A DNA stretch of 64,000 bases from Tanytarsus gracilentus (lineage: Eukaryota > Arthropoda > Insecta > Diptera > Chironomidae): NCBI GenBank assembly GCA_038502055.1, contig JAXRKN010000043.1:4650001-4714000 (forward strand), read 5' to 3'. Position numbers and translations under genes: made by a program. The stretch's first letter is position 1; the number at the start of each line of letters is the position of its first letter. The notes below the pieces were generated by a model, which saw only the letters and a list, made by a program, of their open reading frames with translations, was not told the origin of the DNA and ran no database searches. This document shows positions 23,804 through 33,472 of the stretch, piece after piece.

Positions 23804-25100
23804 ATGGTTAACGACGGAGGAGACCCTTCCTACCTTTTTCCGCTAAAGATGAAACGACAGAACATCAGGACACTCTCGTTGGTCGTGTGCACTTTTACCT
23901 ATCTTTTAGTTGGCGCCGCTGTCTTTGATCGGCTCGAGAGTAAGAATGAGGAGATACGATGGGACTTTTTAAAAACAGCCAAAGATAATTTCCATAAAAA
24001 GTATCAAATCACCGATGAGGATTATAAAATGCTCGAGATTGTCATCATCGAGAATAAGCCTCATAAAGCTGGTCCACAGTGGAAATTTGCGGGAGCTTTT
24101 TATTTTGCGACGGTAGTCTTAGCTATGATTGGATATGGTCACTCGACACCAAACACAAATGCTGGAAAGGCTTTTTGCATGATTTATGCGATGGTCGGAA
24201 TTCCTTTAGGTTTAGTCATGTTCCAGTCGATTGGCGAACGTCTCAATAAATGTGCGAGCGTAATTATAAAAAAATTCAAGACATTCATCAAGCTGAAAAA
24301 TACTGATGCAACGGAGGTGAATCTTATGGCAGCAACTGGATTTTTAAGTTCCATCATCATCTTAACTGGCGCTGCTGTGTTTAGCAAATATGAAAATTGG
24401 AGTTACTTTGATAGTTTTTATTATTGCTTTGGTAAGTTGACGACACGTGTCATAAGTTATTTTTTATTAAGAAATTTATTGCTCCACCCACAGTAACGCT
24501 CACGACGATAGGATTTGGAGATTATGTGGTAATTAGTGCTGTTAAAAAGAGAAATGTATTTGTGATAATAAATTCTTAATTATTTTTTAGGCACTCCAAA
24601 ATGATAAGGTATTAATTCGCGATTACTGTACAAATTAAGAGATTTATTTTTAAAATTTATTAAGGCGCTAACAAATAATCCTGGCTATGTGGCATTATCG
24701 CTGGTTTTCATTTTGTTTGGCTTGGCAGTTGTTGCCGCATCTATCAATCTATTAGTACTTAGATTTATGACGATGTAAGCTAATTACTTTGTTATTAAAA
24801 AATAAATAATATCATATGTTTTTTTTGCTCGCTATCAGGAATGCTGAGGACATGCGAATCGAGAATGAAGAATTACAGCGACAAGCGATGAAGAATCAAG
24901 TACAAGTCATGACCTTTGAAGGAGAACGAGATAACATTTCTAATAAGCTAATTCCAACGGACCACGATAAGGAAGACAATGATTCAGTTTGTAGTTGCAA
25001 TTGCATGGGAACGAGCAGTGAAAATGGTCAATTAATCGACGGATATCTTCCAACGGATCTCATTAATAGTTCAATAAGTTTCAAGCGGGCTTCGGTTTAG
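23804..25100 (+). CDS. Two-pore-domain potassium channel, TASK type
   Basis: TASK channels carry acid-sensitive background K+ current that sets resting potential. Five exons, 23804-24431, 24494-24528, 24591-24608, 24665-24774 and 24839-25100, encode 350 residues. M1 (residues ~21-41, SLVVCTFTYLLVGAAVFDRL), pore 1 with filter IGYGH (110-112 = GYG), M2 (MIYAMVGIPLGLVMFQSIG), M3 (FLSSIIILTGAAVFSKYENW), pore 2 with TTIGFGD (~214-219) and M4 (LSLVFILFGLAVVAASINLL) are all visible. FGLAVVAASINLLVLRFMTM is TASK-like, and VVLAMIGYGHSTP is how I remember fly Task7. TASK proteins usually begin MKRQN; here that Met is at 23849, so the true start may be there and the first 15 residues optional. The 18-nt exon 3 encodes ALQNDK. 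The cytoplasmic tail is short (~88 residues after M4). Confidence 0.9.
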
Positions 25101-25422
25101 TTTCTTTAATTATTTAAACACATTTTTATTTACACGTTTATGAAAAAAAAGAAAAAATTTATGAAAATTGATTAAAATAAAAAAATCTAAATTTTTATGA
25201 ACGATTTTTTGGAACCTTAAATTTGACTATTTTAATAATCTTCATGTGGCTTCTTACTACAGTAAATTAGTTTTTTTTGATAATTCAACTCAGCTTTTTT
25301 AAATGGAAAGTCTCTTTAACAATACAAATCATTCTTTTTGACTCTTATTTATCACATTCCATTAATTTTATATATTATTATGAAATTATTTCCTTTGTGA
25401 TGTCGAGATGACGATTTGCACT
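25101..25422. other. Convergent 3' region between K+ channel and Fer1HCH
   Basis: These 322 bp hold both 3' UTRs. I see no RNA gene or repeat. Confidence 0.5.
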
Positions 25423-26403
25423 TTAATTGAGCTTCTTATCAAACAAGTAGTCAGCCAACTCAGCTCCATTGGACTTGATCATTTTTCCGAGAGTGGAAAT
25501 CTTTCCGGCAAGATCACGCTTGCCTTGATATTGCTCTGTCAAGAATTCACCAGTAAGATAGTCGACAAACTGTTGAGAAATTGTTGATAAGTAATTAAAT
25601 TTAAATTTTTTTTAAAAGTTAACTTACATGATAGTCATTGAAGGTTTCACTGCCGGTCTTTTCAGCCTCACATGCGACAATTAAATTTCTAATGCTGTCA
25701 GTGACAGCTTTTTCCATTTTCAAGGCCGTTTTAAGTGAGCTTAATCCAGCTGAGAGACCATTGCTTTCGGGTCTTGGGGATGCCGTCCATCTGTCATCGA
25801 GTCCTAAAGCTTCAGCCTTTTCGGCATTCTTAATTAATTTGCCGATTTTAATTTGGCTAATTGGGCTCTCTTGATCCTCAAAGTAACGTCCACGCATCGA
25901 CAAGTACTCGATGAGTTTCTCGGCATGTTCACGCTCCTCGTTGGCGGCATCGAAGAAGAATTTAGAGAATCCAGGACGATTGACGGTATCTTGGCTGAAA
26001 TAGGCTCCAAGGCTGAGATATTTAAGTGAGGCTGTGATTTCCTTCTCAATTTGTTTCTCCGTTAAGCTTGCACACTCGGATTTCATGTCAACAAAATCGA
26101 TATTCCTAAAATGCTCCTTGCCCTCAAGCTCACCTGTTATCATCAAAAAAAAAATAATTATTTAGTTTAAATTTTAATTTTGTGGTAATCATTATTTTTT
26201 TCTAGAACAAGATGATGAAATAGAAAAGTGATTAATGCGCAATTGAAAGTTCACTCTCGAATTTCGCCAAGTTCCAGTTCTCTCTTTTTTTGCATGTGGT
26301 CATAACAAAGAGACATTGAAATAAACACAAATTACTCACATGTTGTGGATGACACAGTCACAAAGCAAACGGCTAAGGCCACAATTATTCCAAACTTGTT
26401 CAT
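25423..26403 (-). CDS. Fer1HCH: Secreted ferritin heavy-chain homologue (Fer1HCH)
   Basis: This is the ferroxidase subunit of secreted insect ferritin, which stores and carries iron through the ER, Golgi and haemolymph. Exons on the minus strand are 26403-26340, 26133-25628 and 25569-25423, encoding 238 residues. Exon 1 is a signal peptide (MNKFGIIVALAVCFVTVSST). The junction makes a Cys (TT-C-ELEGKEH). Ferroxidase-centre residues are visible in the helix ANEEREHAEKLIEY (Glu and His), the upstream EKEITASLKYLSLGAYF and the later MEKAVTDSIRNL...EAEKTGS. Exon 3 supplies helix D/E (FVDYLTGEFLTEQYQGKRDL...). It is head-to-head with Fer2LCH, as in other Diptera. I found no CAGTGN iron-responsive-element loop in the visible 5' flank, but a spliced leader exon could carry one. 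Confidence 0.95.
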
Positions 26404-26964
26404 TTTTATTTTCTTTCTCTTGAAAACTTCTTGCTTAATTACAACAGTTAATTTCAATTGATTCTGTCTTGACGATTCGCGGAAATTTTTCCACACGAAA
26501 TGATTTTTAATTTTTAATTATGAAATCTCGGTTTACAGAACTTGTCGCGACAAGCACTCAATTTCGAATAAATCGACAAACAAATTGCACTCGGAGTGTA
26601 GAGACTGAGGAAATTTCCACACGGCACTAGACTAACTAACACAATTTTAAAGCATTCGCTACACACCAAAATTAATCAACTCCCAAAGCATACTGCTATC
26701 ACATGCTCGCTTTTCTCTCGCTTGTTTTGCGCACGTCTCCAATCTAAAGTCGTCATAGTGTGCTGCAAATGATTATATTTTTGCTTTTCGATCGAGTCGA
26801 CATTTATAAATTTCTCTTCGTCGAAGTGAGACGTAAAAATTAATAAGTTAATAAATTTAATTGAAAACACATCGTTTAATTATTTTGCTCCATAATCGAG
26901 CGACAGAAGTGAAAAAAAAGGAAATCAGCAAAAGTCTAAAGTTCTAAAAAATATAGCAGCAAAC
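26404..26964. promoter_or_regulatory. Bidirectional ferritin promoter region
   Basis: The 561 bp between the two ferritin start codons must hold both promoters and both 5' UTRs. It contains a perfect 14-bp palindrome (26541-26554) and otherwise looks like plain AT-rich DNA. Co-regulation by iron is known for the family; which element does it here cannot be read directly. Confidence 0.6.
26541..26554. promoter_or_regulatory. 14-bp palindrome CTTGTCGCGACAAG
   Basis: This perfect inverted repeat with a TCGCGA core lies 138 bp upstream of the Fer1HCH start. It could be a dimeric transcription-factor site or a small stem in the 5' UTR. It matches no motif I can name. Confidence 0.35.
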
Positions 26965-27863
26965 ATGAAGTCATTAGTCATTGCTCTTTGTTTCATTGCA
27001 TTTGCATCAGCAAATCTCTCGACAAGCTCAGACAAGGTAATTGCCAATGCTTTGTGGTGAAATGAGAAAATATTTATTCAATTTAATTTTTTTTAATTTC
27101 ATAATTTAGAGCGTCGACAGTCCATGTCCACCAAAGAATTTTTTTAGTGAGGAACACGCTGACCAATGCTGTGGGGATGTCAGTAACTGTATTAGAGGTA
27201 ATTTAAGCGCTAAATTACAATTGAAGCTTTTTTGCGATTAATTTACGCATCAATTTGGATTATGAAATTCTATTTTCTTCTCTTTTTTTCCATTTAGACG
27301 CTACATCCAGAATTGTCGATGAGCAAAATATTAACAAGTACAATAATTTCGTGAAACACACGAATGAGTACTTAGTTAGATCGTATGAGTACTTCTTCTT
27401 GGCTGCTCAATTCGGCACTTACGGCAAGGATCGTCCCGGTTTCCAGAAACTCCTTAAAGGTCTCTCAGATAGCGCATGGAAACAGGGCGTTGAAATGATT
27501 CAAGAGATGGCAAAACGTGGAATTGCTCATAAGTTCGAGATGGACAGCAATGTTGAAGCCATTACATCTAACGCTAATGTCACTGAATTGGTTGTTCTCG
27601 CTAAGGCCGCTGAAATTGAAAAGGGACTCTTGGTGAAGGCAAACGATCTCCATCGTCATCACTCACACGCCTCATTCAAAGTTGAAAACTCATGCGGCTA
27701 CGATGCTGGTCTCTCTCACTACATTGCCGAAGCAATTCTCGAAGAAAAGACTCAAACTGTTCGTACGTTAGTGGGACATGTGAACCAACTCAAGAGACTC
27801 TTTGTCAACGATCAAAGTACTTATCCACTCTCACTTTTCATGTTCGATGAGCATCTCCAGTAA
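26965..27863 (+). CDS. Fer2LCH: Secreted ferritin light-chain homologue (Fer2LCH)
   Basis: This is the light subunit of secreted insect ferritin. It lacks a ferroxidase centre and pairs with Fer1HCH in a mixed 24-mer. Exons 26965-27036, 27110-27197 and 27298-27863 encode 241 residues. Exon 1 is a signal peptide (MKSLVIALCFIAFASA). Exon 2 is the short Cys-rich N-terminal extension (CPPKNF...DQCCGDVSNCIRD), which in secreted ferritins makes inter-subunit disulphides. Exon 3 is the four-helix bundle (YLVRSYEYFFLAAQFGTYGK, RPGFQKLLKGLSDSAWKQG). The EExxH-type ferroxidase ligands of the heavy chain are absent, as expected for a light chain. The stop is TAA at 27861. Confidence 0.94.
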
Positions 27864-28164
27864 ATTTTCACTCAATTTCTAAGAAACATTCTGAGAGAGA
27901 GTCAAAGGATTGATTTAATATTGATCGAGAGCTGTGTTATATAAAAAGTGTTTTTTTCATCTCCAAACAATTTTAATAATTTCTATAATAATTAACGAGA
28001 TTTCTTTCTTTCTTCAACCATCTTAATATTACGCCGCATTAGGATGTTTTTCATTTTTTTTTCGTCATGCAATTAAATAAAATTGTATATAAAGTTATTA
28101 GTAGACTTCAAAAATAATAAAAAATAAAAAATTATATTCTAGATTAAAAAAAAATTGAGTCTTT
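27864..28164. other. Convergent 3' region after Fer2LCH
   Basis: This AT-rich 3' UTR region has AATAAA-type signals near 28074. I see no other feature. Confidence 0.45.
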
Positions 28165-28503
28165 TTATTCTGAATCGGAGAGGTCGGAATTTGGGCATGT
28201 GCTGGTTTCAGAACGACGTCGATTATATTTGAAAATGCTCGGAAATCTCTCTGAGGACACAAACATTTTTGGTTTTGTTGGAAAACTCTGTTTTATTGTT
28301 GGCGATGAATTGATGCAGGCTATTGATTCCACTTTGACCTCGATTTCTTCGTCGTCATTTTTAATTGCGCAAACTTTTTCAATTTTTTCAAAGCCAAGAA
28401 GAATTTCTTTCATGTTTTTCGAAACGTAACTTAGAATTTCCTCACGTTCTCGATTCAACAAGTAATTTAGACTTTTTTCATCCACCAAAGAATTGTTTGT
28501 CAT
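28165..28503 (-). CDS. Small uncharacterised protein (112 residues)
   Basis: I do not recognise this protein. A complete ATG-to-TAA frame encodes 112 residues. The first half is strongly helical and charged (LNYLLNREREEILSYVSKNM, KEILLGFEKIEKV). The middle is acidic (KNDDEEIEVKVES). The tail is Ser/Pro-rich with basic patches (FKYNRRRSETS) and ends in DLSDSE. There is no signal peptide and no membrane segment. The composition is protein-like, unlike most other short frames here. It sits between the Fer2LCH and UBASH3-like 3' ends and reads the same way as the latter, 184 bp further along. It may be a rapidly evolving coiled-coil protein, or an unrecognised last exon of a longer gene. Confidence 0.55.
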   Translation of the reverse strand: MTNNSLVDEKSLNYLLNREREEILSYVSKNMKEILLGFEKIEKVCAIKNDDEEIEVKVESIACINSSPTIKQSFPTKPKMFVSSERFPSIFKYNRRRSETSTCPNSDLSDSE

Positions 28504-28687
28504 GATGAAAAATTTAATTTAAATGGTTACTAAGAAAAATTCATAATTTCAACAATTTACTTTATTGAATTTTTCAAAATTTTTAATCCAACTTTTATGA
28601 GATAGAGAGAGAGAGCATTAATTTTATAAAATCGAGTCAACTCGATTACGGTAACTTTTGAAATAAAATAGTAAAGCTAGAAATATT

Positions 28688-31020
28688 TTAATTATCGTCC
28701 AAAATTCGCCAGTCAAATTTAGAGCAGGAATTGTGCGTCAAAGTCAAGCATGGTGGCTCAATGAGTCGATAATGGTTCACTGGATCGTCCTCGACCTCGA
28801 TTAGAGTCACAACTGCCAAGTAAGGGATTGACATGAGTAAGGTTCTCAATTCAGCACGACTTCGTTGTTCCTTGCCAACGAGCTCTCGAGTGCATGTTTC
28901 AAGATTAATCGCATGTGCGACTATCAATATATCACCATCACTATCGCAATTGTTTAGTAATTGACGCATTGTAGAGGAACTGCGAGTGTAAAAGTCCTCG
29001 AGAGATTCTTTCATTATTACATCTAAATCCAGCCGCGTCATAATCGGTCGATAGTTTTCGTTTACATTGAAAATCACGCCGAGTTCCTTTTCCGATAAGA
29101 ACTGAGGTAATCCCATTTCATACCACATGCACCACTCAAACAACCCATATTCGACATTCATCGGTATGCTCTCTAATTCCATTGCATTTAGAATTTCACT
29201 GGCTGTTTGCACACATCGATACGAGGGTGATACGTAGACTTTAGAAAAGTTTACGCCAAAGTTTTTAAACGACATGCCAACTTGCTGGGATTGAAAGCTT
29301 CCGAGAGTCGTGAGCGGTGCGTCCTTTTCCCACTCTTCAGCAACACGTGGTGGTAATGCGACGGGCATATTCAAATCCATTCTGACGTAAGTTTGATCAT
29401 TAAAGCTAAACTGAGTCCACGCGTTACCGAAGGCAAAATCAACTCTTTCGCCATGCCTCAATATAACAATTCGTCTACCGCTCCTCCGCGGTTGGACATC
29501 TTCAATTTTTGCCGGTCTCTGACTAAAGTGTGAATTATCGATGTAGAAATCTAAGGCGAATCAGAAAACATTCTCTTATCTTATCACTCTCAATAATAAT
29601 AATAATTATGTGTGGCAATACACGAATTATATTACCGTTTTCAATTGTGTGCGCAATTCCATCGATAGCGTCAACTGATACTTCGTTGTTATTATCAACT
29701 GGGATATTTTGTTGTAACGATACGAGCGGTGCATTTACGTGTAATTTCCAGACCTCCGTTTCACACACGCGCTCCGTATGATTAAGTGGAATAAATCCAA
29801 TGTGATTTCCATTGTGAGCAATTCCTTCGACCCAACCATCAACTGATTGCAGTGCCGCCTCACTATTAACGTATATATAATCGCCGACTCTAAGCTCGAG
29901 TTCATCATGTTCCCTCGAAGAGTGCGAATAAATTACTTTATGAACATGTTTTGTGGCCAATCGAGGATCACGAGAATACAATCTCAATTCCCAGCCATTA
30001 GCACCCGACGTATCTAATTTCTCGACAAGTTCAAGGAGGTTCTGATAAGCATTCGTGGGAAATTGATAGGCGAGAGTTAAGTGAAGATTTTTCACGTGTG
30101 GCTCCAACGATATCGCTACATAATTAATTTTTAATTAGCATTTTTAAAGAGCAATTTGTGTTTTAAAATAATAAATTAAATTCATTGAAAACCTCACCTT
30201 ACAAAAGAAAATAATTTTTTACTAAAATATCAGAGCCAAAATCAAAAGGAAAATAATTTAAAGAGTCTACCGAAAATTAAGGAAAGAAATTAAGCAGATA
30301 AACTTAATTTAATTAAGGCAAATCTTACATCGAGAACTTTTTGGAATACATCTAGATGAGGTCCTTTCACCATCACCCGTTACTGCACTAGAGGCGCAAT
30401 AGGGAAAGCAGGCAATAAGATGATCTAATCCGTCTAATGTATCATTAATGACTAAGGAAATATTTTATGTTAGCAGCAGTCACCAGCTATATGATATTTT
30501 TTGTTAGTTAATTAAAAAACTCTATTGACTCACTCGACTCGGAGATTTCTTTGAGGAATTTTAAGGAAATTCTTTGAAGTACATTGGCATCTTCTTCTTT
30601 AATGAAATATCCCATGAAATTTGAGCTCGTGTATAGATCCATTCCCAGCGATCTATTGAGAAACTTTCCATCCTGTGCAAGTGCTATTATTGTATTATTA
30701 AAATCCGAAAATTCGTGAGCCTAAAAAATTGATGAAATTTTTATGACTTAAAAATCAATAAATCAATAATTGGATCTCACTTTAAAGAACGACACGAGCG
30801 TAATGTGTGGAATCGAGTAATTTTGCGAGCCAATTTGCCCGAAATATCCATTACTTTTAGCTAAATCCCAAAGTTCCTTAATTCTCTGTGCAAAATCACC
30901 ACTCGGTACGCAATAGAGAATAAACTCTCGAACTGTACTATGCTTATGAACTTTATTAGCCGATTGTGAAAAAGCAAAATTTCTACTTTGCTTACGCGGC
31001 GGCAGAGGCAATGAAGTCAT
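28688..31020 (-). CDS. UBASH3/STS-like phosphatase (2H, SH3 and histidine phosphatase domains)
   Basis: In vertebrates UBASH3A/B (STS-2/STS-1) dephosphorylate tyrosine kinases; an insect relative acts as ecdysteroid-phosphate phosphatase. Minus-strand exons are 31020-30781, 30720-30534, 30451-30329, 30115-29636 and 29550-28688; all phases agree, giving 630 residues. A 2H phosphoesterase-like domain carries PHITLVSFF (His72) and LHLTLAY (His195). An SH3 domain follows (VIYSHSSREHDELELRVGDY, GWVEGI, IGFIPLNHT). The histidine phosphatase core has RRIVILRHGER (His376, residues 375-377 = RHG) and a second conserved His in ILIVAHAINLET. Family members usually start with a UBA domain. Here only about 30 residues precede the 2H domain, so the UBA is missing or in an upstream exon I cannot see. 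Substrate (phosphotyrosine or ecdysteroid phosphate) cannot be told from sequence. Confidence 0.9.
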
Positions 31021-31728
31021 CTTAATTAATTTTTTTTCTTAAAATTATTTCGAAAAGAATGTGATTTGTTTTGGAATGTTCTTCTTCTTCTTACTTGTTG
31101 TCGTGTGTGCGTTGCTTTCGTTCGAAAACTTTCGTAAGGCTTGTACGGTAGTTTTGTGTGTTTTAAAAATATATTTCTTGGAGCTTTTAATGTTATTTTT
31201 GATACCATTTGAAAATGAATTAAAAAGTTAAAAGAGCTTTAAATTTTTGTGCTAGAAATTTTTAAAAAACGTAATTTATAAATAAATTCTACACATAAGA
31301 ATTATTTGTAGGTCATGATCGCTCTACATAATAATATTTAAGTATTTTTAATAATTTCTAAGAGAGTAAATCGTTTGATGTAAGTAAAAGTAATTTATAA
31401 ATTAATTAAAATCAATAATCAATTCAGAAATAATAAAAAAACCATGTGGTGATGAGCTTTTTTTTAATGCTAATTTTATTCTTCCTGATTTCTCTTGATA
31501 ACACTTATACTTATGAACAGCACACACTTTTTAACCTGGTGTTGGTCTCACGCGACTGGTTTTCTTGTACATTTAACAATTGATGACGTCACATGAGCAA
31601 CGATAGCATAACGAAGATGATCACGGTGAGATTTAACTTTCCATTTCAGTATTGACTCACATCTCAAGAGACTCACGTTGACTTCCTTGAATTTAACATT
31701 TTTAAAATATTTTATATTTTTTTAGGCA
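31021..31728. promoter_or_regulatory. Divergent promoter region between UBASH3-like gene and PTPMT1
   Basis: These 708 bp separate two divergent start codons. A composite TGACGTCACATGAG site lies at 31584-31597. A strong polypyrimidine-AG sequence just before the PTPMT1 ATG (about 31708-31725) suggests a 3' splice site, so a non-coding first exon of PTPMT1 probably lies upstream. Confidence 0.5.
31584..31597 (+). promoter_or_regulatory. Overlapping CRE and M-box-like E-box
   Basis: TGACGTCA (31584-31591) overlaps GTCACATGAG (31588-31597), a MiT/TFE-type E-box, in the divergent promoter. The same two motif types occur near each other upstream of Mitf. Confidence 0.35.
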
Positions 31729-32407
31729 ATGTTCGCACGAGTAACTTTTTATCCATCACTTTTCTACAATGTCTTTATGGAGCGAGTGTCGGCACGCCGA
31801 TGGTACGATCGAATTGATGACAATTTAGTGTTGGGTGCATTGCCATTCCGATATATGGCACCGGAAGTGAGTGATTGACATTGAAAGCTTTTTTAAATAC
31901 CCTCAAAATCTGCGTATCTCAAACAAGTTTTTCCTTTTTTAGCTTCTTAAGAAGGAAAATATCAAAGGAGTCGTTTCGATGAATGAAGATTATGAGTTGT
32001 GGATTTTATCGAATAATGCTCAACAGTGGGCTCAATTGGGAGTTAAATTCCTGCAATTGCCAACGACTGACATCTTCGAAGCTCCCAATCAAACAAAGCT
32101 CCAGCAGGGCGTTTCATTTATAAACTCATTTTTGCCACATGACTCTAAAATCAAGGAACTAGCCTCTTCACGTCACGAATTAAATGACACAAACGAGACG
32201 GGAACTGTGTATGTGCATTGCAAAGCAGGCAGAACTCGATCAGCAACTCTAGTCGGATGCTATTTAATGATGAAAAATAAATGGAGTCCAGAGCAAGCCG
32301 CAGATCACATGCGAAATTGTCGACCACACATTCTGCTTCATAAGGCTCAATGGGAAGCGTTGAGATTATTTCATAAAGATAACGTTGACAATAGTGCAAA
32401 ATCATAA
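31729..32407 (+). CDS. PTPMT1: Phosphatidylglycerophosphatase/protein-tyrosine phosphatase PTPMT1
   Basis: PTPMT1 is a mitochondrial dual-specificity-like phosphatase that makes phosphatidylglycerol from its phosphate in cardiolipin synthesis. Two exons, 31729-31866 and 31943-32407, encode 200 residues, near the family length. The N-terminus (FYPSLFYNVFMERVSARRWYDRID) followed by DNLVLGALPFR is typical. The catalytic loop is VHCKAGRTRSAT with Cys139 and Arg145 (HCX5R). The WpxP-like upstream Asp of the family falls in the region around QLPTTDIFEAP. The C-terminal helix (PHILLHKAQWEAL) is conserved. The ATG directly follows a 3'-splice-like tract. Confidence 0.93.
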
Positions 32408-32590
32408 GAGAGATTTTTTTGTTGATTATATTATTTAAAACATCTCTTTTTAAAAGGGTCATATGCAAAAAAAAAATTTACCTCATAAATATCCGGACAT
32501 AAATAAATGAATTTGTTTATTTAATGCAAATAGCAATGTTTTTATTCTACATATACAGGCGGGATGAATATTTTACTGAATTCACTCAAA

Positions 32591-33251
32591 TTATTGCTTT
32601 GGCTCAATGGCCCAGATTTTGCGAACTGTTGTGGCAATGCCTTGTTCCTTGTAGGCCATCATGAAGAGACCGGCAAGTGTGGCGGCCGAAAAGAGCAAAA
32701 GAGCAGCGTGTGCTGCCTTGGGAATTGCCTTTCCAAAGAGAGCCTCGCGGACATAATCGGTGACAATTGCTTCCAAGCCCCAATGGAAATGCATAACAAT
32801 CGCAAGTGAGACTAGATAATCGGAGGCTTGAGACGGGATGAGGAGTGCGACTGGTACAATGCCCAAAAGACTTACAGCCAAAACACGTTCAGCTTGCCAC
32901 AAAGTAACATGATTTCCTGACTGACGAATAGGAGTAACAGAGATGGTGCGGACATTCTAAAAATAATAATTTTAATTACAAAAATGTTTATCTTTTAAGT
33001 TGCATTTTAGCTTACATTGATTTTGCTGGCCAACATTGGTGATTGAAGAACTGGCACGCAACTGACTCGTGACGCACTCATAAGAGCTGAAATTTAAGGT
33101 GTGAAGAACTTTTATTTGTTTTGCAAAAATCTTAAGGATTAATATTGATGTTATGCAATCTTTCTTAATTAAGCGATTAACAAACAATATTAAATGTAAT
33201 CTTACCTGCCGGAAGGCGTGATGAAGAGCGAAGGAGCATCGAAAGAGCCAT
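32591..33251 (-). CDS. SDHD: Succinate dehydrogenase cytochrome b small subunit, mitochondrial
   Basis: SDHD anchors complex II in the inner mitochondrial membrane and helps bind haem and ubiquinone. Three minus-strand exons, 33251-33206, 33086-33016 and 32956-32591, encode 160 residues. The first two exons form an arginine/serine-rich targeting peptide (MALSMLLRSSSRLPAALMSA). Exon 3 carries three membrane helices. It includes the conserved haem/quinone segment HFHWGLEAIVTDYV and KAAHAALLLFSAATLAGLFM, the third helix. The gene points away from the SDR gene, and the two 5' ends are within about 220 bp of each other. An upstream small frame on the plus strand (33218-33472) overlaps its first exon. 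Confidence 0.93.
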
Positions 33252-33472
33252 TTTTATCCTTAATTTTCAACACGAAAAAAAATAAATTTTCTGAAGATGA
33301 TAAAAAATTCTTCTTTTTCTTTAATGTTTTCGTGTCCGGATTATTTGGTTTAAAAATTGCCGTTAAAAAAATGTTAACAATAGATCATCGTGACCTTCAC
33401 TTTTTTTTTCATGCAGCCATGACCATTGGACTTTATAGTTTAGTTTACAAAAAAGTAATATCTGAACAATGA
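33218..33472 (+). CDS. Small hydrophobic ORF whose stop overlaps the SDR start
   Basis: I do not recognise this product. The frame encodes up to 84 residues: a Lys-rich start, a hydrophobic segment (FFFFFNVFVSGLFGLKIAVK) and a second one (FFFHAAMTIGLYSLVYKK). Two short membrane helices are plausible. Its TGA stop (33470-33472) overlaps the ATG of the SDR model as ATGA. The first ATG lies inside the region antisense to SDHD exon 1, so transcripts starting further right would have to use the Met at 33371 (33 residues). It may be an upstream ORF, the first cistron of a two-cistron message, or chance. Low confidence. Confidence 0.3.
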   Translation: MMKSEGASKEPFLSLIFNTKKNKFSEDDKKFFFFFNVFVSGLFGLKIAVKKMLTIDHRDLHFFFHAAMTIGLYSLVYKKVISEQ

